Shown: in pieces, positions 9,851 to 19,232 of the stretch
How positions within the stretch are numbered: the stretch's first letter is position 1
How the letters are laid out: the number at the start of each line of letters is the position of its first letter
NCBI RefSeq assembly: GCF_039652435.2
Contig: NZ_CP190246.1
Span: 2,790,001-2,854,000 of the forward strand
Origin: Niabella insulamsoli
Lineage (GTDB): Bacteria > Bacteroidota > Bacteroidia > Chitinophagales > Chitinophagaceae
Direction: 5' to 3'
DNA length: 64,000 nt
Translations under genes and position numbers: made by a program
The notes under the pieces: model-generated
What the model was told of the DNA's origin: nothing
Database searches by the model: none
The model's input: only the letters and a program-made list of their open reading frames with translations

Positions 9851-9858
9851 CAAACGTA
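9851..9858 (-). promoter_or_regulatory. Candidate -7 box for lptD
   Basis: On the minus strand this reads TACGTTTG, an exact TAnnTTTG match, 16 bases before the lptD ATG at 9834. No clear -33 element is seen. Confidence 0.45.
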
Positions 9859-10057
9859 CAGTAATTTTTTCATTCTATTTTAATCGGCGTGGATGAAAAA
9901 TGCTGTAAAAAGTCGCTTCGGTTGTTTTTTAAAAATTATGTTTGAACAGTTCTGTGCAAATATGAGAACTACAGATCAGATTGTCAAAGCATTTGGTTTA
10001 AATTAACAAGGTGCTCAACAGGATTGTTAAAAGGATTTATAAATTTTATATTATTTG

Positions 10058-11002
10058 ATGATTCGATACTTTTTATTTTCAATTTGCTCTTTTTGTTTTT
10101 GTGCTCATGTATATGCCCAGCCGGCAGAACCTTCGATTAAAACCATTATTGTGGATGCGGGACATGGCGGCCCCGATGTGGGCGCGAGAGGAACGGAAAC
10201 CAACGAAGCAACCATCACGCTGGCGGTGGCTCAAAAACTCGCGCGTGCGCTGCGAACCACTTTTCCTTCTATTAAAACACTGGAAACACGGCCCTATCAG
10301 CCGCTCCCCGGCAATCATACCAACGCCAACGCCGCCAATCGCTTCCGGGCAGAGTTTGCCAACGAAAACCATGGCGACCTTTTCATTTCACTTCATTGCA
10401 ACGCCGCCGGCCGCCAACCCGGTGGCTGGTATACGAAAAAAGTGGTGGGCCGCAGCGCGCGAACGCGCTATGTGAAAAAAGGAAGTAAAAAAGTCAAACA
10501 AACCTACTACGTCAACCGATATGAAAATGTTTGGGTGGAGAATAAAGCCAAAGGCACGGAAACCTATATTTGGGCGGTCAATAAAAACGATCAGAAACTT
10601 TCGTCTTTGCGCAACAATCTCCCCGAAGAAGACCAGGATTACTACAATGAAGAAGAGGGCGAAACCGATGCCGACAGCCTGAAACTGCCTGACCTGAATG
10701 ATCCGGCTGAAAAAGCACGGATGCTTATTTATGCGCAGCATTATTTTAGAAAAAGCTACGCGCTGGCAACTTTGGTTGAAAAAGAATTTGTTTCGAGTGG
10801 CAGAACCAGCCGCGGCGTACAACAGCGGAATCATAAAGGCATATGGGTATTGCAGGCAACGGGAATGCCCAGTATCCTTGTTGAAATGGGCTTTATAAGC
10901 AACAATGACGATCAGGCCTACCTAATGAGCGAAGACGGCCAGAACACCATTGTGAAGAATATTGTGGACGCGGTTAAGGTTTATTTGGAAAAATACGGAT
11001 AG
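10058..11002 (+). CDS. N-acetylmuramoyl-L-alanine amidase (Amidase_3)
   Basis: A 314-residue exported zinc amidase that cleaves the bond between N-acetylmuramic acid and the stem peptide. The signal peptide is MIRYFLFSICSFCFCAHVYAQ. I use the ATG at 10058, one codon after a TTG. Zinc ligands are H36 (DAGHGG), E50 and H113 (SLHCN); the catalytic glutamate is E276 (LVEMGF). Between about residues 122 and 225 there is a large insertion, first very basic (VKKGSKKVKQ) then very acidic (EEDQDYYNEEEGETD). In AmiB/AmiC-type enzymes an insertion at this place forms an autoinhibitory helix relieved by an EnvC/NlpD-type activator, so regulated activity is plausible. It begins an amidase, MCE and OstA-like gene series. 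Confidence 0.92.
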   Translation: MIRYFLFSICSFCFCAHVYAQPAEPSIKTIIVDAGHGGPDVGARGTETNEATITLAVAQKLARALRTTFPSIKTLETRPYQPLPGNHTNANAANRFRAEFANENHGDLFISLHCNAAGRQPGGWYTKKVVGRSARTRYVKKGSKKVKQTYYVNRYENVWVENKAKGTETYIWAVNKNDQKLSSLRNNLPEEDQDYYNEEEGETDADSLKLPDLNDPAEKARMLIYAQHYFRKSYALATLVEKEFVSSGRTSRGVQQRNHKGIWVLQATGMPSILVEMGFISNNDDQAYLMSEDGQNTIVKNIVDAVKVYLEKYG

Positions 11003-11172
11003 CGCATATTATTTGAAGTATTTTCCTGAATTTTGATGCGTAATCGTGAAAAAGAAAAATAGGCATATATTTTGTCTTATGAATGCGTAGCAAATTGATT
11101 ATCAAACTATGAGTGCCCGAAGCAGTTTAAAACAGCCGGTGCAACCAACCAAATTAAAGAAAAAACATACCG

Positions 11173-12156
11173 ATGAAAATTTCAAATGAAGTAAAAGTGG
11201 GTGCTTTGGCCATTGGCGCCATCCTCATACTCATTGCAGGGTTCAGATTTTTAAAAGCAAAAGATATCTTTAACCATACTCCGAAACTGTACGCCATCTT
11301 TAAGTCGGTAGGGGGACTTGAAAAATCAAATTTTGTTAAAATAAATGGTTTGACGGTGGGCACGGTTTACTCGATGGAGCCCGCCGATGAAAATGTGAGC
11401 GCTGTGAAAGTAATCCTCAGCATCACAGAAGATGTGAATATTCCTGCTAATTCGGTAGCTTATATCGAAGGAAGCCTTTTAGGTTCGTCGGCCATTGTGA
11501 TAGAAAGGGGCGATTCAAAAAAACGTTTGGAAGATGGCAACCGCATTGCAACAAAAGAGGAAGCCGGCCTTCTGGGAAACCTGACCTCAGAAGCCAAACC
11601 GCTGATGAATAAGGTAAAAACAGTAGCGGACTCGGTAACGCTGCTTTTGTCCAATTTCAACCATATTTTAAACGCTAATACCCAGCGCGACCTTCAAAAT
11701 GCCATTGCCAATTTAAATTACTCTACCGCCGCTCTTAATCAATTGCTGACGGGTGTTAATAAACCGCTGGCGCAGACCCTGGATAATGTGAGCGCCATCA
11801 CTGGCAATTTAAAAAATCAAAATGAGGCGATAGAAGGTATTTTGTCAAATGCCAATACTTTTACCGGCAACCTAAAACAGCTTGAATTTCAGCAAACGAT
11901 CGACAGTTTGAACCGCACTATTTCGAACCTGAATGCCGCTGTGAGCAACATCAATAACCCCAACGGCAGCCTCGGCGCACTGATGAACGACAGGCAAGTT
12001 TATAATAAACTTAACGACGTATTGTTGAGTGCAGAAATTTTATTGGACGATCTTCGCGTTCATCCAAAACGATATGTCAACATTTCTGTTTTTGGCAAAA
12101 AAAATAAAGCAGGTGAGTTAACTGCGCCGGCGATAAAAGATTCTGTTCCCAAGTGA
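11173..12156 (+). CDS. MlaD/MCE-domain protein
   Basis: A 327-residue protein with one N-terminal transmembrane anchor (about residues 8-26) and an MCE domain (about 36-115). It is the substrate-binding component of an ABC-type lipid transport system between the inner and outer membranes. The C-terminal half (about 140-290) is rich in Asn, Leu and Ser and predicted helical, as in MCE proteins that form a long tube or needle. Partner ATPase and permease genes are not next to it. It is followed with a 4-base overlap by an OstA-like gene, suggesting coupled expression and an envelope-lipid role. Confidence 0.88.
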   Translation: MKISNEVKVGALAIGAILILIAGFRFLKAKDIFNHTPKLYAIFKSVGGLEKSNFVKINGLTVGTVYSMEPADENVSAVKVILSITEDVNIPANSVAYIEGSLLGSSAIVIERGDSKKRLEDGNRIATKEEAGLLGNLTSEAKPLMNKVKTVADSVTLLLSNFNHILNANTQRDLQNAIANLNYSTAALNQLLTGVNKPLAQTLDNVSAITGNLKNQNEAIEGILSNANTFTGNLKQLEFQQTIDSLNRTISNLNAAVSNINNPNGSLGALMNDRQVYNKLNDVLLSAEILLDDLRVHPKRYVNISVFGKKNKAGELTAPAIKDSVPK

Positions 12157-13937
12157 TAAACAAAAATTCAAAACCGCATTTTTTACTCCTTCCCGGATTG
12201 ATATTTATATTGGGCTGTCTTATGGCCTACGGCGCATCGGTAAACGTTGCGCCTTTTGTCAAAAAGCGCGTTGTGAAAACTGCGTTTAATGACACCATAA
12301 AATTTATATCCGCTAATTCGCTTGAAATTCAACCCGACAGGAAGATTACCACTTTTGCAGGAAACGTCATCCTGCAACAGGGCAATACTATTTTCAAAGC
12401 AGACAAAGCAGTTAAAAATGACAGCCTCAACACTTTTGAAGCCTGGGGCCATGTGCACATCAACGATGCGGACACCACCAATATTTATGCAGACCACCTG
12501 AACTATTTCGGCACCCCTCAACTGGCCAAACTGGACGGCAACGTAAAGCTAACCGATGGACAGGCAACGCTCACCACGCCCAGCCTCGATTATAATATGA
12601 CCACGAATATGGGTATTTATAAAGAAGGCGGGAAAGTGGTCAATAAAAAAACGGTAATCACCAGCAAAGAGGGCGAATATTATTCAGATATTAAAGATGT
12701 TTACTTCAGAAAGAATGTAGTGGTTACAGATCCGGCATATCACATCACAACCGATTCTTTAATGTATAATACCGGCACCCAGGTTGCGACGTTTATCGCC
12801 ATGACGCATATTAAAGACAGTGCGCGCAGAAGCATTGACACGCGCGACGGTTATTATAATTTAAGAACGGGCCAGGCCGAGTTTAGGCAGCGGCCCTTTA
12901 TTAACGATGACAATAAATCAACACTGCTGGCTGACGATGTTTACCTCGATGATAACATTGCACGAGCAGAAGGGAACGCCATCGCAGTTGACTCTACCCG
13001 GGGCACAATCATTATCGCCAACCGAATTTTTCAAAACCGCCTGAACGAGGCGATCCTGGCCACACAAAAACCGGTAATGATCGTAAAGCAGGATAATGAT
13101 TCAATCTTCATCGCCGCCGATACTTTATTTAGCGCCAAGTTATCTGACCTTTTTGAAATTCCGCCGGCAACGGAAACGCAACCGCAGACCAACGACACGG
13201 TGGTAGCTAAAGCAACGCCACAACCAGACTCCACGCTGGTTGACACCACAGACAGCCTGGTCAGCGACAGCACGGTCACCCTGGTAAAAACCCCGGCGCC
13301 CGCTTTGCCCGTGATCAAAAAAGATGCACGCACGATTGCCGGAGATTCTGCCAAAACCACTTCCACCGACAGTACGGATCGCTATTTCGAAGCATTTCAC
13401 AATGTGAGAATTTATTCCGATTCCATGCAGGCCATCTCCGATAGCCTTTTTTACTCCTTTAAGGATTCAACTTTCAGATTATACAAAGATCCCGTTGTGT
13501 GGGGGAAAGAAAGCCAGATCACCGGCGATACGATATTACTTCACACCAAAAATAAACAGCCGCATTGGATGGAAGCATTCAAAAACGGGTTTATGGTAAA
13601 TTATATCGGCAATGAAGCCTACAACCAGATTAAATCTACGCGCATCGATGCCTTCTTTTTAGATGGCGGCCTCGATTCGGTCAGGGCAAAGGGTTCGGCC
13701 GAATGTATCTACTACCTGCAGGATGATGACAGCGCCTTTACGGGTGTTAATCAATCAACATGTGATATCATCGATTCCTATTTTAAAAATAAGCAGTTAC
13801 ACAAGGTAGCATTTCGAACGAACGTAGCGGGCACCATCTATCCTATCCGTCAAAAAAGGCCTTCAGAAATGAAACTCGAAGGCTTTACCTGGAAAGAAGC
13901 ATTGCGACCCAAATCGAAATATGAGCTTTTTGAATAA
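12153..13937 (+). CDS. OstA-like (LptA-family) periplasmic protein, GTG start
   Basis: A 594-residue protein starting at a GTG that overlaps the stop of the MCE gene (GTGA), so translation is coupled. Residues 1-30 are a hydrophobic export signal. The section about 48-330 contains repeated LptA/OstA beta-jellyroll strands (TTFAGNVILQQGNTIFKADKA and similar). A Thr/Ser/Asp/Pro-rich linker follows (about 345-405), then a second OstA-like stretch (about 410-590). It probably forms part of the periplasmic bridge carrying LPS to the LptD-like protein encoded nearby on the opposite strand. The split into two OstA-like blocks is longer than E. coli LptA (about 185 residues). Confidence 0.82.
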   Translation: MINKNSKPHFLLLPGLIFILGCLMAYGASVNVAPFVKKRVVKTAFNDTIKFISANSLEIQPDRKITTFAGNVILQQGNTIFKADKAVKNDSLNTFEAWGHVHINDADTTNIYADHLNYFGTPQLAKLDGNVKLTDGQATLTTPSLDYNMTTNMGIYKEGGKVVNKKTVITSKEGEYYSDIKDVYFRKNVVVTDPAYHITTDSLMYNTGTQVATFIAMTHIKDSARRSIDTRDGYYNLRTGQAEFRQRPFINDDNKSTLLADDVYLDDNIARAEGNAIAVDSTRGTIIIANRIFQNRLNEAILATQKPVMIVKQDNDSIFIAADTLFSAKLSDLFEIPPATETQPQTNDTVVAKATPQPDSTLVDTTDSLVSDSTVTLVKTPAPALPVIKKDARTIAGDSAKTTSTDSTDRYFEAFHNVRIYSDSMQAISDSLFYSFKDSTFRLYKDPVVWGKESQITGDTILLHTKNKQPHWMEAFKNGFMVNYIGNEAYNQIKSTRIDAFFLDGGLDSVRAKGSAECIYYLQDDDSAFTGVNQSTCDIIDSYFKNKQLHKVAFRTNVAGTIYPIRQKRPSEMKLEGFTWKEALRPKSKYELFE

Positions 13938-14099
13938 ATTTCCTGGTTGATTAGTGGTGCACGCACACACCTTTGTTTAAGTTTTCACAGCCTTTCTGTA
14001 AATTGTGCCTGAAAGCGTTCATGTCAGTTGGATTCGGTAGTTTTACGGCGCACATAAAATGCTTTACCTTTTTCAGATCATTACTATTAATAAGAAACA

Positions 14100-15347
14100 T
14101 TGTTACGCCGCACCATAGAAATTATTGCCAATAGTTTTAAAATGGCGCTTCAGGAGCTGTTAAAAAATAAGCTGCGCACCTTTCTGAGCTTATTTGGCGT
14201 TACGATCGGCATTTTCTGCATCATCGGTGTGCTGGCAACAGTCAACAGTTTGCAACGCAATATCCAGAACGAAATAAAATCGATGGGAAATAATATTATT
14301 TTCATCGACAAATGGGTTTGGAGCGGCGGCCCCGATTACCCCTGGTGGAAATTTGTCAACCGCCCCTACCCCAAATATTACGAACTGAAACAAATTAAAG
14401 AGCGGTCGCCCAGTACGCAATATGCTGCTTTTTTTTACGACATTTCTGATAACATTGAATTTGCCGGGTCTATATTGAGCGGCGTAAAAGTTTACGGCGC
14501 CAGCGAAGCATACAACAATATTCAAAAGCTGAGCTTTGCCCATGGGCGGTATATTTCCGACGCTGAATTCAATTATGGCACCAACGTAGCGGTGATTGGC
14601 GATGAAGTAGCGACCAAGCTTTTTATCGTTCCTGAAGCAGCGCTCAATAAGCAGCTCAAACTTAAAGGCCGGCTGGTGAAAGTGATTGGCGTCATTAAAA
14701 AACAGGGAAAGCAATTAACCGGCGGGTGGGAATTTGACAAAAGCATCATCATCCCCTATCAATTTGCAAAAACGATCTATCTCGAACGTTACTCCGATCC
14801 CAAAATTATGGTCAAAGGATATGATCATATCAACAGCACTGCGCTTAAGGACGAACTCGAAGGCGTTATGCGAAGCATTCACAGGCTTAGCCCGACCAAA
14901 GAGTCGGATTTTGCGCTAAATGATCTCAATGATATCAGTAAAGAAGTAGAAGCTGCATTTGTCGGATTAAATATCGGCGGCGCTATTATTGGCGGCATCA
15001 GCCTTATTGTTGGCCTGTTTGGCATTGCCAACATCATGTTTGTAACGGTTAAAGAAAGGACGCCGCAAATCGGCTTAAAAAAAGCAATTGGCGCGAAAAG
15101 GCATATTATCCTCACAGAATTTCTTTTGGAAGCCGCTTTTCTCTGCATTATCGGCGGCCTCATCGGTTTATTGCTGGTAGCTGCGCTGGCTTTTATCCTT
15201 ACCAAAGCGCTCGAATTCCCGGTGTATGTTTCGGTTTCCAATATGATCTGGACATTTATCATTTGTATTTTAGTGGGCATCATCGCGGGCATTATCCCGG
15301 CTACGCAAGCCGCTAAAATGGATCCGGTGGTAGCAATAAGAAGTTAA
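14100..15347 (+). CDS. MacB/FtsX-type ABC transporter permease, TTG start
   Basis: A 415-residue permease with the MacB architecture: a first transmembrane helix (about 25-47), a large periplasmic MacB core domain (about 50-280), then three helices of the FtsX domain (about 285-308, 335-365, 380-405). A stop codon lies three codons before the TTG at 14100 and there is no ATG before residue 15, so TTG is the most likely start; an ATG at 14142 would lose the conserved amphipathic N-terminus. Such permeases transmit ATPase movement to the periplasm for lipoprotein, peptide or macrolide export. No ATPase gene is adjacent. Confidence 0.87.
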   Translation: MLRRTIEIIANSFKMALQELLKNKLRTFLSLFGVTIGIFCIIGVLATVNSLQRNIQNEIKSMGNNIIFIDKWVWSGGPDYPWWKFVNRPYPKYYELKQIKERSPSTQYAAFFYDISDNIEFAGSILSGVKVYGASEAYNNIQKLSFAHGRYISDAEFNYGTNVAVIGDEVATKLFIVPEAALNKQLKLKGRLVKVIGVIKKQGKQLTGGWEFDKSIIIPYQFAKTIYLERYSDPKIMVKGYDHINSTALKDELEGVMRSIHRLSPTKESDFALNDLNDISKEVEAAFVGLNIGGAIIGGISLIVGLFGIANIMFVTVKERTPQIGLKKAIGAKRHIILTEFLLEAAFLCIIGGLIGLLLVAALAFILTKALEFPVYVSVSNMIWTFIICILVGIIAGIIPATQAAKMDPVVAIRS

Positions 15348-15439
15348 AGAAAGCCTTTCCTCAGCCACGCTTTTCCTCAATGTTGAAACATCATCTGATA
15401 AAATTTTACATTCCAGTTTTTGCATTTTATCTTCGCTGA

Positions 15440-16480
15440 ATGCCTACAATTTTAGCCATTGAATCCAGCTGTGATGAAACTTCAGCAGCGGTTAGCGTTG
15501 ACGGGAAAATTTTATCCAACAATATTGCCACACAAGCAGTGCATGCCCAATACGGAGGCGTAGTGCCCGAGCTGGCCTCGCGCGCTCATTTACAAAATAT
15601 CGTTCCGGTGGTGGACACAGCCCTTCAAAAAAGCGGCAAAATCCTACAGGATATCGATGCGGTTGCGTTTACGCAGGCGCCTGGCTTGATCGGATCGCTG
15701 TTGGTTGGCGCCGAATTTGCTAAATCGTTGTCGCTCTCGCTCAACAAACCGCTGATTGCCGTGAATCACATGCAGGCACATGTGCTCGCTAATCTCATTC
15801 CCGACAAAAAGCCAGGTTTCCCATTTTTATGTTTGACAGTAAGCGGCGGTCATACGCAGATCATTCTCTGCAAATCCCCTTCAAAAATGGAAATTATCGG
15901 AGAAACAATTGACGATGCGGCCGGTGAGGCATTTGATAAATGCGCGAAACTATTAGGCCTTCCCTACCCCGGCGGGCCGCTGATCGACAAATATGCTAAA
16001 GAAGGCAATGGCGACCGCTTCGAATTTCCGGAACCCCGGATACCCGGGTATAACTTTAGTTTTAGCGGATTAAAAACTGCCATCCTCTATTTCCTGATGA
16101 ATGCCGGCAAAAGCCTGGTTTACAAAGAAAACTTTGCAGCTACCGAAGCAGCGCAACAACAATTTATCAAAGATAACCTGGCCGATATCTGCGCCTCTGT
16201 TCAAAAAAGAATTATTACGATTCTACTCAATAAGTTCAGCAAAGCCGCTACAGATCTTAACATCAAAGACCTCTGTATCGCGGGTGGCGTGTCGGCCAAT
16301 AGTGGTTTAAGAACAGCTTTTACGGCGATGGGCGAACAAAAAGGATGGCAGACTTTTATACCAGAATTTCAATACTGCACGGATAACGCCGGCATGATCG
16401 CGATAACGGCGCATTACAAATTTTTAGAAAAAGATTTCTCGTCTTTAACGATTCAGCCCATGGCGCGTGGTTTTGAATAG
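15440..16480 (+). CDS. tsaD: tRNA N6-adenosine threonylcarbamoyltransferase TsaD
   Basis: A 346-residue TsaD of normal length. It transfers the threonylcarbamoyl group to A37 of tRNAs reading ANN codons, together with TsaB, TsaC and TsaE encoded elsewhere. The ATP-binding ASKHA fold begins with ILAIESSCDET. Metal ligands H110 and H114 sit in NHMQAH, and a further conserved aspartate is in CTDNAGMIA near the C-terminus. A near-consensus -7 box (TATCTTCG, 15428-15435) lies just before the ATG, which would make the leader extremely short. Confidence 0.97.
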   Translation: MPTILAIESSCDETSAAVSVDGKILSNNIATQAVHAQYGGVVPELASRAHLQNIVPVVDTALQKSGKILQDIDAVAFTQAPGLIGSLLVGAEFAKSLSLSLNKPLIAVNHMQAHVLANLIPDKKPGFPFLCLTVSGGHTQIILCKSPSKMEIIGETIDDAAGEAFDKCAKLLGLPYPGGPLIDKYAKEGNGDRFEFPEPRIPGYNFSFSGLKTAILYFLMNAGKSLVYKENFAATEAAQQQFIKDNLADICASVQKRIITILLNKFSKAATDLNIKDLCIAGGVSANSGLRTAFTAMGEQKGWQTFIPEFQYCTDNAGMIAITAHYKFLEKDFSSLTIQPMARGFE

Positions 16481-16515
16481 TTTTGATGCAGCAACATTGA
16501 TATTACGGACCAGCA

Positions 16516-17235
16516 ATGCCCAACTCCTATTTTCAGTTTAAACAGTTTACCATTCATCAGGAGCGGTGCAGCATGAAGGTAACAACCGATAGCTGCCTGT
16601 TTGGCGCCTGGGTGGCTGACCAAATTGCTGATAACCCCGCAATTGCAAATATGCTCGACATCGGCAGTGGCAGCGGTTTACTGAGCTTAATGCTTGCGCA
16701 AAAGAACGATGCACTGATAGACTGTATTGAATTGCAACCCGACGATTATGAACAGGGCAAGGCGAACATCGAAAACAGTAAATTCGGAACGCGAATCAAT
16801 CCTTTGCTGGGAGACGCGGTTAGTTTTAATTACCCTCACACATACGACCTCATCATTAGCAATCCTCCGTTTTATGAAAACGAGCTGAAAGGCGAAAGCT
16901 CCGGAAGAAATATTGCCCATCATGATGAGGGGTTGACATTGGAGCAATTGGTAAAGATTATCAACACGCAGCTTAATCCTCAAGGCGAATGTTATCTGCT
17001 ATTACCAGCTAAAAGGCAGGAAGCAGTAGCAAATATATTACGCACGCATGGCCTGCACATCAACCGGCTTGCGCTGATGTATCAAACAGACCGCCATAGC
17101 CGGCCTTTTCGGCTCATGCTTCGCGCGTCAAAAGAAGAAAAAGCTGGTTCGACTGAACGGCTGATCATCAGGGAAAATGAAAATTATTCTGAAAGGTTCA
17201 GGTTTCTTTTGAGAGATTATTACCTAAAATTATGA
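16516..17235 (+). CDS. tRNA1(Val) A37 N6-methyltransferase-like (TrmN6/YfiC)
   Basis: A 239-residue class I methyltransferase. The SAM-binding motif I is LDIGSGSGLLSLML (about 48-61) and the N6-adenine methyltransferase motif NPPF follows SNPPFYENELKG (about 116). The layout and the NIAHHDEGLTLEQL segment after NPPF match YfiC/TrmN6, which modifies A37 of tRNA1(Val). It begins 35 bases after tsaD, and both would act on position 37 of tRNA, so co-expression makes sense. Substrate assignment is by family. Confidence 0.85.
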   Translation: MPNSYFQFKQFTIHQERCSMKVTTDSCLFGAWVADQIADNPAIANMLDIGSGSGLLSLMLAQKNDALIDCIELQPDDYEQGKANIENSKFGTRINPLLGDAVSFNYPHTYDLIISNPPFYENELKGESSGRNIAHHDEGLTLEQLVKIINTQLNPQGECYLLLPAKRQEAVANILRTHGLHINRLALMYQTDRHSRPFRLMLRASKEEKAGSTERLIIRENENYSERFRFLLRDYYLKL

Positions 17236-17307
17236 AGGCCGCGCCAGTTTATTTCGGACTGGCAATGCTTCAGCCAAACTGCCTTTGGGCATGCCATTTC
17301 CTATGGC

Positions 17308-18414
17308 TTATTTCAAAGCTATTTTTTTTCCGGTGGCGGCTGCTTTATAAATTGCCTCAATGATTTTTAGGTCTTGCAATCCTTCAAGGCCATCTACCGG
17401 CACCAAGGGTTTTTTGCCGTCAAGCAAAATCGCCGCCATCTCATCCATTTGCACGGTCTGGTGCACTACCACTGGAGCATTAATCTCTCCCTTGTGCGTT
17501 TTTCCTTTAATCGGGCCATAGCCGGTAGAGGGGCGCATTTCTGCAAAACCCTTTTCTCCATTAAGAAAGAAACGATCGAGGTTATTCATATTGTAGGTGG
17601 ACAAACAGGAAGCCGTCACGCCGCTTTCGAAGCCAAACTGAAACATAATTGTTTCGTCAACGCCTTTTTTAAATTTCACCGGGTCGGTTTTTGTTTCCTG
17701 TGCCGTCACCCAGGCCGGTTCTTCGCCCACCATGTAGCGACAGCCATTGATCGCATAAATACCGATATCCATAAGCGCTCCGCCGCCCGCCAAATCTTTG
17801 TTAAGCCGCCATTGCGTCGGGTCGCCAATCCTGAAACCGCAAAGCCCCTGAAAAAATGTAATCTTGCCAAATTCACCTTCGTGGCGCATTTTGATCACTT
17901 CGAGCGTATGCGGTTCAAAATGCATGCGGTAGCCCACCAAAAGTTGTACATTGGCTTTTTGACAAGAGGCCACCATCTCCTCGCCTTCTTTCACGCTAAC
18001 GGCCATCGGCTTTTCGCAAATCACATGTTTGCCGGCCTTTGCAGCTCGGATTGTATGGTTGTGATGCAAAGCATTGGGCGTGATCACATATACCGCATCG
18101 ATATTCGCATTGCTTCCAATAGCATCGAAATTTTCATAATTATAGCGGCTTTCTTCAGGCACGTTATATTTTGCACCCCAACGCTGCAATTTTTCGGGAG
18201 TACCGCTGATGAGGCCTGTAATTTTCACACGCTTGCAATTTTGAATGGCTTCAGCCACGCGGCCGGCATAGCCACCAAGCCCCATTAAAGCCACGCGCAG
18301 GGGCTTTTCACCGGACAGTGGTTTTGCTGAAAACTGGTTCATGCCGAGGTTCACAAAGGGAACACTGGCTGTTGCCCATCCGATCTTTTGTAGAAAACTT
18401 CGTCTGCTGTGCAT
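17308..18414 (-). CDS. Gfo/Idh/MocA family oxidoreductase, exported
   Basis: A 368-residue NAD(P)-binding oxidoreductase. The N-terminus MHSRRSFLQKIGWATASVPF is a twin-arginine-type signal. The Rossmann motif is GLGGYAG (about 45-51), the conserved CEKPMAV block lies near residue 140, and the C-terminal alpha/beta dimerisation domain contains DIGIYAINGCRYM. The overall sequence resembles glucose-fructose oxidoreductase-type members, which keep NADP tightly bound in the periplasm. The sugar substrate cannot be told. It is a separate branch from the GH109-like protein at the left edge. Confidence 0.85.
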   Translation of the reverse strand: MHSRRSFLQKIGWATASVPFVNLGMNQFSAKPLSGEKPLRVALMGLGGYAGRVAEAIQNCKRVKITGLISGTPEKLQRWGAKYNVPEESRYNYENFDAIGSNANIDAVYVITPNALHHNHTIRAAKAGKHVICEKPMAVSVKEGEEMVASCQKANVQLLVGYRMHFEPHTLEVIKMRHEGEFGKITFFQGLCGFRIGDPTQWRLNKDLAGGGALMDIGIYAINGCRYMVGEEPAWVTAQETKTDPVKFKKGVDETIMFQFGFESGVTASCLSTYNMNNLDRFFLNGEKGFAEMRPSTGYGPIKGKTHKGEINAPVVVHQTVQMDEMAAILLDGKKPLVPVDGLEGLQDLKIIEAIYKAAATGKKIALK

Positions 18415-18449
18415 ACAAGCGTATTTAGAGGTATTTTAATAAGCAAGAA

Positions 18450-19133
18450 TCAACCCAAAACCTGGTGGGCCAAGGATAGCACTTTTTCTAATTGTTCTTC
18501 AGGCGTAAGGTTGGTATTATTAATTTCAATAGCGTCATCCGCTTTCCGCAGCGGGCTTATTTCCCTGTTGGTATCGATATAATCCCGCATTTCTATGTTT
18601 CGCGCCACTTCCTCAATGCTGATATTTGGATTTTTTTCATACAGCTCTTTAAACCTTCTTTCAACGCGCACCGCATTATCGGCTGTGAGGTACAATTTCA
18701 ACTCAGCGTCAGGAAATACGACCGTCCCAATGTCCCGCCCATCCATAATAATACCTTTTTTCCTCCCCATTTTTTGTTGTTGCCTGATGGCAAAGTTTCT
18801 AACTTCTGCAAGGGCCGCTACTTCGCTCACTTTTTCTGCAACCAGCATTTCCCGGATCAGGTATTCTACGTTTTCTTCGTTGAGAAATATTTCTACCTGA
18901 TTGTTCTGATCATTGTACCGGAAGTCGAGTTCGATTTCTTTCAAAGCGTCAACGACCTGGTCGGTGTTAGTCAAATCAATATTGTTCCGTAAAAAATAAA
19001 GGGTAATCGCGCGATACATGGCCCCGCTATCCACGTAAATATAATTAAGCTTTTGCGCCATCTGCTTAGCAATGGTACTTTTACCACAGCTCGACATTCC
19101 ATCAATGGCTATAATTATTTTCTTCGTATTCAT
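18450..19133 (-). CDS. cmk: Cytidylate kinase
   Basis: A 227-residue CMP/dCMP kinase that phosphorylates CMP to CDP in pyrimidine salvage and DNA precursor synthesis. The P-loop is GMSSCGKST at about residues 12-20. The DGRDIGTVVFPDAELKLYL block that follows is the characteristic CMP-binding segment, and the lid region contains RRFKELYEK. Length and motif order are standard. It is 35 bases downstream of no shared gene; its upstream neighbour is divergent. Confidence 0.96.
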   Translation of the reverse strand: MNTKKIIIAIDGMSSCGKSTIAKQMAQKLNYIYVDSGAMYRAITLYFLRNNIDLTNTDQVVDALKEIELDFRYNDQNNQVEIFLNEENVEYLIREMLVAEKVSEVAALAEVRNFAIRQQQKMGRKKGIIMDGRDIGTVVFPDAELKLYLTADNAVRVERRFKELYEKNPNISIEEVARNIEMRDYIDTNREISPLRKADDAIEINNTNLTPEEQLEKVLSLAHQVLG

Positions 19134-19167
19134 CAGGGCATTGAATGTTTTTTATAAAGGTAAAAAT

Positions 19168-19175
19168 TAAATTTG
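19168..19175 (+). promoter_or_regulatory. Candidate promoter for dienelactone-hydrolase gene
   Basis: TAAATTTG is an exact -7 match 57 bases before the ATG at 19233. A TTG at 19141-19143 could serve as -33 but the 24-base spacing is slightly long. Confidence 0.4.
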
Positions 19176-19232
19176 TAATGATTAGTTTTGTTAAACCTCA
19201 TTCAGAAAATATAATTTTTAAAAATAATTCCG

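Noticed and set aside
11109..11189. A 26-codon ORF (MSARSSLKQPVQ...) overlapping the start of the MCE gene
   Set aside because: It is very short, lies in another frame over the MCE start, and shows no domain or conserved pattern; probably chance.
17243..17263. GCCAGT...ACTGGC hairpin between the TrmN6-like and Gfo/Idh/MocA genes
   Set aside because: A six-bp stem with 9-base loop but no U-tract after it; may be a weak terminator but the evidence is thin.
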